Shown: in pieces, positions 13,690-21,225 of the stretch
Position numbering within the stretch: position 1 is the first letter of the stretch
Layout of the letters: every line of letters starts with the position of its first letter
Source of the DNA: CAWECB01 sp963807465
Lineage (GTDB): Bacteria > Patescibacteriota > Minisyncoccia > Minisyncoccales > Minisyncoccaceae
Reading direction: 5' to 3'
Assembly (NCBI GenBank): GCA_963807465.1
Contig: CAWECB010000001.1
Coordinates: 1 to 22,408, forward strand
Length of the DNA stretch: 22,408 nucleotides
The notes under the pieces: generated by a model
Seen by the model: the letters and a program-made list of their open reading frames with translations, nothing else
What the model was told of the DNA's origin: nothing
Database searches by the model: none
Position numbers and translations under genes: made by a program

Positions 13690-13747
13690 TTTACATAAAA
13701 CGAACAAATTGATATAATGTCCTAATCGTATAAAAAATCATTATATC
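13690..13747 (+). promoter_or_regulatory. pgk promoter embedded in a 9-bp inverted repeat
   Basis: TTTACA (13690-13695), a 17-base spacer and TATAAT (13713-13718); start near 13725 with a ~30-nt leader. The -10 sits in GATATAATG (13711-13719), which is repeated inverted as CATTATATC (13739-13747), 19 bases away and just 8 nt before the pgk ATG. Confidence 0.65.
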
Positions 13748-13754
13748 AAAACAT

Positions 13755-14960
13755 ATGAACAACCTGAGAACAGCCGACATTAAAGGAAAAAGGGTACTAG
13801 TAAGGTGCGACCTCAACGTTCCCACGGATGAAAAAGGGAACATAACCGATGATTTCCGGATAAGGAAGCTCGCTCCCACTATAGATTTCCTTAGGAATGG
13901 AGGAGCGAAAATTATTCTCGTAAGTCATTTGGGCCAGCCCAAGGCTAAAGACCCGAGATTCTCTTTGCGCCCCGAGGCAAGAAGGCTTTGGGAGATAGTT
14001 AACGGCAAGGTAAGATTTTTAGCCGAAACGATCGGAAAAAATGTGGAAAAAGAAGTAGGGGAGATGGAAAAAGGGGAAGTCATAGTTTTAGAGAATGTAA
14101 GATTCTGCAAGGGAGAGGAAGACAACGACCCCAAATTGGCAAAGGAACTGGCGAAGCTGGCCGATATCTTCGTGCAAGACGGATTCGGAGTCTGCCACAG
14201 AAAGCACGCCTCTGTCGTTGCCATAACCGAATTCCTTCCGTCTTATCCCGGACTCTTACTTGAAGAAGAAATTAGGGTCTTGTCGAACGTTCTAGTCAAG
14301 CCCGACAGACCTCTTATCTCCATAATCGGTGGGGTTAAGATATCTACCAAGGCGAAAGTGATCGAAAGGCTTTTAGATAAGTCAGATTATCTCCTTATGG
14401 GCGGAAAAATTGCAAATTCTCTTCTTACCGCAAGGGGTATTTGCGTCAAAGACTCACTGAGTCAAGACGACGAAGACCTAGCGGAAGCGGTCAAGGGAAT
14501 CGATTTAAACAGTCCAAAGCTCCATCTTCCCGTTGACGGAATAATGGCCCTATCCGACTCCGAAGAAGAATATATGAGAATCGGGGCGGTCTGCACACTA
14601 AGAAGGGAGGAAGGAATATTCGATATAGGACCGGACACGATAGAAAAATTCAAGATGATCATCGACGAAGCCCGAACAGTAATCTGGAACGGGCCCCTGG
14701 GATTTTTTGAAAAAGAAAAATTTAGCAAAGGAACCCTGGAAATAGCGAGAATAATCGCCCAAAATAACGACCGGCTGTTTTCCGTGGTCGGAGGAGGGGA
14801 AACCGTCGAAGCCATACACCAACTGGGAATGGAAAACGGGTTCGACCATATTTCCTGTGGCGGATCGGCAATGCTTGATTTCCTTGCCGGCAAGGACCTT
14901 GTTGGAATTACGGCGCTCGAAGAAAACGGTAAAAAGAAAGAAAATAATGATGAAGATTAA
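13755..14960 (+). CDS. pgk: Phosphoglycerate kinase
   Basis: 401 residues, normal length. Converts 1,3-bisphosphoglycerate and ADP to 3-phosphoglycerate and ATP in glycolysis. Visible motifs: VRCDLNVP, SHLGQPK, LENVRF, HRKHAS, GGVKISTK (family usually GGAKVSDK), WNGPLGFFE and VVGGGETV (usually GGDT/GGGDT), followed by the glycine loop SCGGSAMLDFLAGK. The substitutions at the nucleotide loop are conservative. The ATG chosen gives the standard start (NNLRTADIKGKRVLVR). The gene ends in an acidic/Lys tail that overlaps the following gene by 14 nt, so the two are coupled. Confidence 0.96.
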   Translation: MNNLRTADIKGKRVLVRCDLNVPTDEKGNITDDFRIRKLAPTIDFLRNGGAKIILVSHLGQPKAKDPRFSLRPEARRLWEIVNGKVRFLAETIGKNVEKEVGEMEKGEVIVLENVRFCKGEEDNDPKLAKELAKLADIFVQDGFGVCHRKHASVVAITEFLPSYPGLLLEEEIRVLSNVLVKPDRPLISIIGGVKISTKAKVIERLLDKSDYLLMGGKIANSLLTARGICVKDSLSQDDEDLAEAVKGIDLNSPKLHLPVDGIMALSDSEEEYMRIGAVCTLRREEGIFDIGPDTIEKFKMIIDEARTVIWNGPLGFFEKEKFSKGTLEIARIIAQNNDRLFSVVGGGETVEAIHQLGMENGFDHISCGGSAMLDFLAGKDLVGITALEENGKKKENNDED

Positions 14961-16131
14961 GAATATCGACAAAGCTGCCGAAAGGATAAGAAAAGCGGTT
15001 GAAAAAGGAGAGCAAATCGTAATCTTCGGTGACTCGGATCTTGATGGAGTTTCTTCAATGGTAATCGTAAAAGAAACCATAGATAACCTCGTTTCGATTC
15101 TGTCTAAAGGAGAAAAGAATTCTTTTCCCAATATTTTCTCTTTTTCTCCCGATAGAAGAAACGAGGGCTACGGATTGAATGATAAAGCACTGGCGTTCAT
15201 CAAATCAAAAGTCGATGGAGGGCTCATAATCACCCTTGATTGCGGAATCACTAATTTCAAGGAAGTTGAAGCCGCGAATAACAGCGGTTTTTCCGTCGTG
15301 ATTATCGACCACCACAAAACAATCGGCGGAATACCCGATGCCGAGGTAGTTGTCGACCCGAAGCAGGAAGGAGACGATTATCCTTTCAAGGAATACTGCA
15401 ATGCGGGATTGGCTTTTAAGCTGTCGGAAGAAATCCTAAAAGATAAAATGTCCCCAATGCTAAGGATGAACTTTTTAGAACTGGTTGCCTTGGCCACTAT
15501 CTCGGACATGATGCCAGAAGTCGGAGAAAACGAGGAATGGATCAAGGCCGGATTGGAAAAAATTGAAATGAGCCAGCGGCCGGCGTTGAGGGCCATATTT
15601 TCTTTTCTGGATCCTATGGATTTCTACTCTAAGAGGGACATGGTTTCCAAGATTAACAGCGCCCTCAATTCTTCAGCTATAAACGAACATATTCCCAAGC
15701 CGTATTTGTTCTTGACCGAATCCGATTTCGACAAGGCCAAAGAAACGGCAAAAGAGCTCTTTGAAGAAAGCCACCGTAAGCAAGAAGGGGTTGCCGACAT
15801 GACGGACTATATAGAAGGAGTTGTTTCTGATAAGCTCCCCTCGAATATTGTTTTCGAGGGTTCTTCCGACTGGGAACCGGAATATCTGGGCGGAGTCGCC
15901 TCCCGACTAACCAGCCGTTTCCAGAAACCCGTTTTTCTTTACCGCAAAGGGGAAACAATGAGTCGGGGAACGGTCAGACTGCCCAAAGGTCTCGATGCCG
16001 TAAAAGCGATGGAAAGCTGTAAGGAATTGTTAGAAATGTTCGGAGGGCATGCTCCGGCAGCTGGCTTCACGATAAAAAACGAAAATCTTCAGAAGTTCGA
16101 GAAGTGCCTCAATGAATATTTCGGTAAATAA
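14947..16131 (+). CDS. Short RecJ-like DHH/DHHA1 family exonuclease or phosphoesterase
   Basis: 394 residues from the ATG at 14947 (a second ATG follows at 14950), shorter than classical RecJ (~560-580). The DHH phosphoesterase motifs are in order: GDSDLDGVSS, TLDCGITN, VVIIDHHKT and ALATISDMMP. The C-terminal DHHA1-like domain ends with FGGHAPAAGFTI, the RecJ-type glycine motif. The OB-fold extension of full RecJ appears to be missing. Its mode (ssDNA 5'-3' exonuclease, or nanoRNA/c-di-AMP phosphodiesterase) cannot be settled from motifs alone; the GGHAPAAG end favours the RecJ side. It is translationally coupled to pgk. Confidence 0.88.
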   Translation: MMKIKNIDKAAERIRKAVEKGEQIVIFGDSDLDGVSSMVIVKETIDNLVSILSKGEKNSFPNIFSFSPDRRNEGYGLNDKALAFIKSKVDGGLIITLDCGITNFKEVEAANNSGFSVVIIDHHKTIGGIPDAEVVVDPKQEGDDYPFKEYCNAGLAFKLSEEILKDKMSPMLRMNFLELVALATISDMMPEVGENEEWIKAGLEKIEMSQRPALRAIFSFLDPMDFYSKRDMVSKINSALNSSAINEHIPKPYLFLTESDFDKAKETAKELFEESHRKQEGVADMTDYIEGVVSDKLPSNIVFEGSSDWEPEYLGGVASRLTSRFQKPVFLYRKGETMSRGTVRLPKGLDAVKAMESCKELLEMFGGHAPAAGFTIKNENLQKFEKCLNEYFGK

Positions 16132-16144
16132 AAGACAGCTCTCA

Positions 16145-16173
16145 TTGCTTTTTTAAGATAAAAAAGATATTAT
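16145..16173 (+). promoter_or_regulatory. Promoter of rnhA
   Basis: TTGCTT (16145-16150), a 17-base spacer and TATTAT (16168-16173). +1 falls exactly on the rnhA ATG at 16180, predicting a leaderless message. Confidence 0.55.
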
Positions 16174-16179
16174 TTATTT

Positions 16180-16617
16180 ATGAAAATAATAGTATATACG
16201 GATGGAGCCTCGAGAGGGAATCCAGGCATGGCAGCCCTGGGAGTTGTTATTTGTAACGAACAAGGAGAGGCTTACAAAAAATATTCGGAATTCCTGGGAG
16301 AGAAAATGACCAACAATGAAGCCGAATATAATGCATTGATTTTCGCACTGAAGAAACTGAAACTTTTGCTCGGAAAAGAGAAGGTGAAGCAAACGGAAGT
16401 GGAAATAAGATCGGATTCGGAATTAATGATTAAGCAGATGAATGGACAGTACAAGTTATCTGACAAGAGAATTCAGGAATTTTTTATAACGGTCTGGAAC
16501 TTGAAGACGGAATTCAAGGAAATCAGATTTAAACATATTTTAAGAGAACTGAACAAGCAGGCTGACATGCTGGCAAACGAGGCCTTGGACAAAAGAAGCC
16601 AAGGAGGATTATTCTAA
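16180..16617 (+). CDS. Ribonuclease HI family protein
   Basis: 145 residues. The RNase H fold motifs are all present: YTDGASRGNPG (first Asp), NNEAEYNAL (Glu), IRSDSELMIKQMNG (second Asp) and LNKQADMLANEAL (last Asp). This form resembles the Bacillus YpdQ/archaeal type RNase HI more than E. coli RnhA, lacking the basic handle. It cleaves RNA in RNA-DNA hybrids and complements the RNase HII at 3270. No SD; probably leaderless. It converges on rnpB, with which it shares a terminator. Confidence 0.93.
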   Translation: MKIIVYTDGASRGNPGMAALGVVICNEQGEAYKKYSEFLGEKMTNNEAEYNALIFALKKLKLLLGKEKVKQTEVEIRSDSELMIKQMNGQYKLSDKRIQEFFITVWNLKTEFKEIRFKHILRELNKQADMLANEALDKRSQGGLF

Positions 16618-16620
16618 AAC

Positions 16621-16645
16621 AAAAAGCCGCTCTTCGCGGTTTTTT
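16621..16645. terminator. Bidirectional terminator between rnhA and rnpB
   Basis: A-rich flank, GCCGC, loop TCTTC, GCGG and a T tract. The plus strand ends in TTTTTT for rnhA. Read on the minus strand, the same stem is followed by CTTTTTGTTTT for rnpB, whose 3' end abuts it. Confidence 0.8.
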
Positions 16646-16646
16646 G

Positions 16647-16968
16647 CCTTAACAAGCCCGTAAGCCGAATTCTGTTTTAGGCAATCATCTATCTGGGCTA
16701 CGGATCGCTCCGCAGCTCAAGCGAACTACTTTTCTCCTTTGCAGGAGTTTGTTCTTGCTTCCAAGTAAGGATTTAGCCGTTTCACCCCCGAAATTTCTTT
16801 CGGGACTCACCCCGAAGGGTGCTCGCTTGCTTTCGGAAGCGAGCGTCTCTGTTCGCACCTCTTTCTCACGAATGGCGGGAATTACCCGCTACCTTTTAGA
16901 TCCGCCGAAGCGGAAATGGAAGTTCGGACTTTCCTCCCCGTAAGGGGCGATCACCCGACTTGTTAAGG
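16647..16968 (-). ncRNA. rnpB: RNase P RNA (bacterial type A, reduced)
   Basis: Catalytic RNA of tRNA 5'-end maturation. P1 is formed by CCTTAACAAG (5', 16968-16959) and CTTGTTAAGG (3', 16656-16647). The conserved GAGGAAAGTCC lies at 16936-16926 and its partner region ACAGAATTCGGCTTAC at 16675-16660; AACAGAGA, AGCAAGAACAAA and CGCTTGAG-type core stretches are in order. P15-P17 is cut down to one small hairpin, CTCCT-GCAA-AGGAG (16747-16734), without the GGU that normally binds the tRNA CCA end. The ends were set from P1; the predicted +1 of the promoter coincides with the 5' end. Confidence 0.95.
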
Positions 16969-16974
16969 TATCTT

Positions 16975-17025
16975 ATTTTAAACACAACAATATCCTTTGT
17001 CAAATGGAATATTTTAGTATATATT
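16975..17025. promoter_or_regulatory. Divergent rnpB and murJ promoters sharing a -35
   Basis: Minus strand (rnpB): TTGACA at 17003-16998, 17-base spacer, TAAAAT at 16980-16975, +1 at 16968. Plus strand (murJ): TTGTCA at 16997-17002, 17-base spacer, TATATT at 17020-17025, +1 at 17032-17033, the murJ ATG. The two -35 hexamers overlap by five bases. Confidence 0.75.
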
Positions 17026-17032
17026 ATATTAT

Positions 17033-18734
17033 ATGAGCTTTAAAGAAATACTGAATTTCCAGAACAGCGTCAGGGGCGCAGCCGTAATCATGATATTGGC
17101 TGTTTTACTAAGCCGAGTCCTAGGACTATTGAGAGATAGACTACTGGCCGGAACTTTCGGCGCATCGGTCAATCTAGATATCTATTACGCCGCTTTCAGG
17201 ATGCCTGATTTGATTTATAGTATCATCTTCGCCGGAGGAATCATCGTCTCCTTCTTACCTTTGTTCTCGGAATACCAGAGAAACAATAAAGAAGAGGGCT
17301 GGCGGCTTACTAATTACATCCTCAACCTGTTCACGATTCTATATTTCGTTTTCTTTATAATATTCTTTTTCACAAGCCCCGAATTCATTGCCACTCTCGT
17401 CGGGAAATTCACCTCCGAGAATCAAGTGAAAGCAATAGCTCTGACGCGGCTGATGTTCATTGCCGTTTTCTTCTTTGGATTATCTTCGGTATTTTCCACC
17501 ATCTTGAACTATTTCAACCGATTCGTAGTCTATTCTCTCGCGCCGGTCTTGTACAACCTCGGCATCATATTGGGAACCATTTTTCTGGCCCCCCATTTCG
17601 GTATCTTCGGCCCAGGCATAGGAGTCGTAGTCGGCGCTTTTATGCATTTTGCCATTCAGGTACCTTCGGCGATCAAATGCGGATACAAGTATATGCCCGT
17701 AATCAGCCTAAAACATCCGGCTCTAGTCAATTTCTTCAAACTGGTCATTCCGAGGATAATCGCCGCTTCGGCTTCACAGATAGACTTCCTCGCCGCCACC
17801 TTCGTTTCTTCAATGATAGGGATCGGGGCCATTTCCGTTTTCAATCTATCGTATAATCTAAGTTATCTTCCTATAGGGATATTGGGTGTTTCTTTCGCCA
17901 CCGCAATTTTTCCATTGTTAAGTAAATTGTGGGTGAATAACCACATGGAAGAATTTTATACGCGTTTCAGGGAAACTTTTCTTGAGGTCCTGTATATTTC
18001 TTTCCCGGTAGGAATTTTAATATTCATCTTGAGAAACCAGATAATCGATATCGTCTACAGGACGGGTAAATTTGATGAAACCGCCGCCGCTATCACCGCC
18101 GCCTGTCTCGGCCTGTATTTTTTAAGCACTTTCACCCAATGCTTGGTTCCTGTGATTCTCAGGGGCTACTTCAGCGTTAAGGATACGCTGACTCCAACGC
18201 TGATAGCCTTGGTCTATCTGATTTTCGATGTTTCCCTTTTCTTCCCGTTCGTAGCCATGTTCGGCGGAGGGCCCCACCTTCTCTTTTTATTTCTTCGGGC
18301 ATTCCGCGGTTATAGCCGTGCCGGCTTTTTTAAATAATACCGCCCTTGCGCAAGCAACCAAGACTATATTCGGAATAGGGAATATAAACAATTTCCCTTT
18401 GATGGGATTGGTCATGATATTCAACCTTTCTTCGCTTGTCGAATTTACCTTACTTTTTATCTTTTTCTACAGGAAAGTCGGAGATTTCGGGATAAGAAAG
18501 ATAGGGATTTCGTTCTTGAAGATATTTATTGCAACTGTTATCATGGGATTCGTATCTTCGTTCGCCTTACAAATGACACTAAGCCTGTTTCCTGTAGGCT
18601 TCCTCGGCGCCTTATCGCAATTCGTGGCGATATCTGTCATTATCGCCTCCGGGGTTTATCTTCTTGCCACGCTTGCAATAAAATCTCCGGAATTAGATTT
18701 TCTTAAAAGAATATTTGCAGAAGAAAATGAATAA
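17033..18734 (+). CDS. murJ: Lipid II flippase MurJ (single frameshift near 18270)
   Basis: Multi-helix member of the MOP superfamily that moves the peptidoglycan precursor lipid II across the membrane. The N-terminus has the family features: RGAAVIMILAVLLSRVLGLL, RDRLLAGTFG and a run of about ten hydrophobic helices, with ILRGYFSVKDTLTPT typical of late MurJ helices. The frame opened at 17033 stops at 18337, but a second frame continues the final helices to 18734 with no gap. Deleting one base in the GGGCCCC run at 18269-18275 joins them (~566 residues). The frameshift is probably a sequence error because the two parts are otherwise coherent. Message predicted leaderless; lepA starts 2 nt after the stop. 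Confidence 0.85.
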
Positions 18735-18736
18735 AA

Positions 18737-20528
18737 ATGGAAATTAGGAATTTCGTCATCATATTCCATATAGACCACGGAAAGTCGACTTTGGCCGACC
18801 GGTTTTTGGAAATAACGGGAACGGTGGAAAAAGGAAAGATGAGGCCTCAATATCTGGACGCCATGGATTTGGAAAGGGAGAAGGGGATTACCATCAAGAT
18901 GACTCCCGGTCAAGATGAATTGCACTGACAAGAAGGGAAATGAGATAATGCTCAACCTTATAGATACTCCCGGGCACATCGATTTCAATTATGAAGTTTC
19001 GAGAAGTTTGGCTGCTGTCGAAGGAGCCATGCTTTTAGTCGATGCAACCAAGGGAATACAGGCCCAGACAATTACTAATCTGGAATTGGCCAAAAAGCGA
19101 AGGCCTGGTAATCATTCGCCGCGGTAAATAAAATTGATTCTCCCCAAGCTAGAACCGAGGAGGTTAAAAAGGAAATATCGGAATTTCTGGAAATTGAAGA
19201 AAAGGAAATATTGTCCATTTCGGCAAAAACGGGCGAGAATGTGGAAAGAGTTTTGGAGAGGGTGATAGATAAAGTTCCCGAGACCGGAGATACATATGGA
19301 TAAGCCGTTTCGCGCCTTGATATTCGATTCCCAATACGACACCTTTTTAGGAGTTGTTTCTTACGTCAGGGTCATTGACGGAAAAGTCAAGGCCGGATGA
19401 CAAGATATCGCTTTTGAATGCAAAGCGGAAGGAGTGGTTAAAGAGATAGGCGTGTTCAAGCCGGACAGATGACCCCGATCAAGGAATTGAAATCGGGAGA
19501 AATCGGCTTCATCGCCACGGGGATAAAAGATCCGGAGAAGATAAGGATAGGAGATACAATCGTGCTTAAAGACGGCGGAGAAATGAAATTAAGCCCTTGG
19601 AGGGATACAAGGATCCGGAACCTAAGATATTTGTTTCCATGTATCCGCAGGACCAGAACGATTTCGAAACCTTAAAGTGGCTTTGTCTAAGTTGAAGTTG
19701 AACGACTCGGCTTTATTCTACCAGCATCAGAATTTCCAGGTATTCGGCCGGGGATTCTTGTGTGGGTTTTTGGGAACCCTCCATACGGAAATTACCATGG
19801 AGAGATTGAAAAGGGAATTCGGATTCGAACTGGTCATCGGAGCTCCACAGGTCTGCTTAAGGCAATCGGACGGAAAAGGTTTCGAAGTCATGGTTTACAA
19901 TCCCACCAACTGGTCCTATAAATTTCAGGGAGTGCTTCGAGCCCTGGACGGAGGTAAGCTGATAATCGGAGAAGCTTATCTCGGGCGCGTGTTTCGAATT
20001 CGTGGGAGAATGGACGGAAAGCATATTGATTCAAGGCCTTTCGGAAAGGACAGGTACATTTTGGTATACGAATTACCTTTGAGAGAAATAATCGGAGCGT
20101 TCTACGAGAATCTTTTGAATGTTACCCAGGGCTATGCTTCAATGACATACAAAGAAACCGGATACAGGCCGGCCGAGTTGGTAAAATTAGAGATTTTAAT
20201 CGCTGGACAGGCCCGAAGAAGCTTTTTCAAGGATTCTACCCAAAAGACAAGGTCCAGGCCGAAGGCAAAAAGAATGGTTGAGAAATTGAAAGAGGTTCTG
20301 CCGGTCCAGATGTTTGCGGTGGCCATCCAGGCGGCGGTCGGAGGAAAGATAATCGCCAGGGAGACGATAAGCGCCAGGAGGAAAGACGTTATTGCGCCTT
20401 TGTACGGAGGGGATTATACTAGAAAGAGGAAGCTATTGGAAAAGCAGAAGAAAGGAAAGGAAAAAATGAAAGAAAGAGGGAAGCTTAAGATTCCCGCGGA
20501 TGTGTTTTTGAAGATTTTCGGTTCCTGA
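18737..20528 (+). pseudogene. lepA: Elongation factor 4 (LepA) with about a dozen indels
   Basis: Ribosome-bound GTPase (back-translocase/EF4). Recognisable throughout but never in one frame: FHIDHGKSTLADRFLEITG (G1), LDAMDLEREKGITIKM, LIDTPGHIDFNYEVSRS (G3), NKIDSPQAR (G4, only after correction), CGFLGTLHTEI, ETGYRPAELVKLEIL, QAAVGGKIIARETI and GGDYTRKRKLLEKQKKGKEKM. Single-base changes are needed near 18908, 19098, 19117, 19299, 19398-19430 (two), 19469, 19592 and 19677, with self-cancelling sets near 19992-20005 and 20210-20270. Conservation between the indels is high. The reading is therefore either a poor consensus or a very recent pseudogene; I favour the former. Confidence 0.85.
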
Positions 20529-20639
20529 TTACCTGCTCCTGAATAATCCCGGGCCGGCAAGGGAGATTATCATTGAAATCGTAACCAAAGAAACGATGAT
20601 GATCCAGATAATCCTAAACTTTTTTGATTTGCTGTTCAT
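20529..20639 (-). CDS. Tiny single-span membrane protein, divergent from ftsB
   Basis: 36 residues, MNSKSKKFRIIWIIIVSLVT then ISMIISLAGPGLFRSR. A basic N-terminus is followed by one hydrophobic segment of ~20 residues and a short basic end, so N-in single-span topology is expected. On the minus strand TATTAA near 20652-20647 would put transcription at about the ATG. It fills the space between lepA and ftsB, and I do not know its function. It is real in the sense of a sensible topology and start signal, but a chance frame cannot be excluded. Confidence 0.5.
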   Translation of the reverse strand: MNSKSKKFRIIWIIIVSLVTISMIISLAGPGLFRSR

Positions 20640-20665
20640 GATTTTGTTAATATTTTTACAGTATT

Positions 20666-21077
20666 ATGTTACCAAAAAAGCAGAAAAAAAGAAAGAGTGG
20701 AATAGAGATAAATAAAAAGAAGGTGATAATTTTTCTTTGGTCAGCTTTTTGCGTTCTTTTTGTCGGCTATCTGTTATTCTGCAACATAAGAATCCTTCAA
20801 ACCAGGGATAATCTCTCTAAAAGCCTCCAGAGCCTTAATCAGAGCATAGGGGCTTTGACAAAAGAAAAAGAAACGCTAAGCTATAGCCTGGGAGAAACCT
20901 ACAGCCCGGAATACATTGAAAAGGTAGCAAGGGAAGATCTGGGTATGCAGAAGGCGGGGGAAGAGGTCGTAGTTATAAAGAAAGAAGATGGGGGAACAAG
21001 CGGGTGCGAACAATAACCAGAATAATATTTGGCAGAACATAATCAACTGGTTCGACGCGATTAAGAATAAATTCTAG
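20666..21077 (+). CDS. FtsB/DivIC-type septum formation initiator (probable frameshift near its end)
   Basis: Bitopic cell-division protein. Basic N-terminus, membrane segment ~20-40, coiled coil ~45-78 and the family end SPEYIEKVAREDLGMQKAGEEVVVI. As read it stops at 21016 (116 residues, ending GGTSGCEQ). Removing one G from the G5 run at 20990-20994 continues the frame to a TAG at 21075-21077 with a tail ending NIWQNIINWFDAIKNKF, an amphipathic Trp-containing end that I think is the true C-terminus. That stop overlaps the first base of tRNA-Thr. It probably works with FtsL/FtsQ-like partners at the septum. Confidence 0.85.
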
Positions 21078-21148
21078 CCAGAGTAGCTTAACGGTAAAGC
21101 AACTCTTTCGTAAAGAGGAGACTGCGAGTTCGATTCTCGCCTCTGGCT
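21077..21148 (+). tRNA. tRNA-Thr (CGT)
   Basis: Acceptor GCCAGAG pairs with CTCTGGC. Anticodon loop TTCGTAA, anticodon CGT, on a stem with one imperfect terminal pair. The T arm is GCGAG-TTCGATT-CTCGC. Discriminator T, no encoded CCA (CAA follows). A T6 run at 21157-21162 may end transcription. Confidence 0.95.
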
Positions 21149-21187
21149 CAATGGCTGTTTTTTGTTCTGTGGAAAACTATGCTTGTA

Positions 21188-21216
21188 TTGCAAACGAAAT
21201 AGCTCTCGCTTATAAT
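21188..21216 (+). promoter_or_regulatory. Promoter of the MBL-fold/msrB operon
   Basis: TTGCAA (21188-21193), a 17-base spacer and a perfect TATAAT (21211-21216). The predicted start at ~21223 is 3 nt before the ATG. Confidence 0.65.
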
Positions 21217-21225
21217 TAAACTACC

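Noticed and set aside
16749..16943. Plus-strand coding frame of 64 codons.
   Set aside because: It lies within the RNase P RNA on the minus strand.
18737..19680. TGA codons inside lepA could mean UGA is read as an amino acid (as in SR1/Gracilibacteria).
   Set aside because: Most breaks are frame changes rather than in-frame TGA, and TGA ends msrB and lepA itself. The other genes I read have no in-frame TGA.
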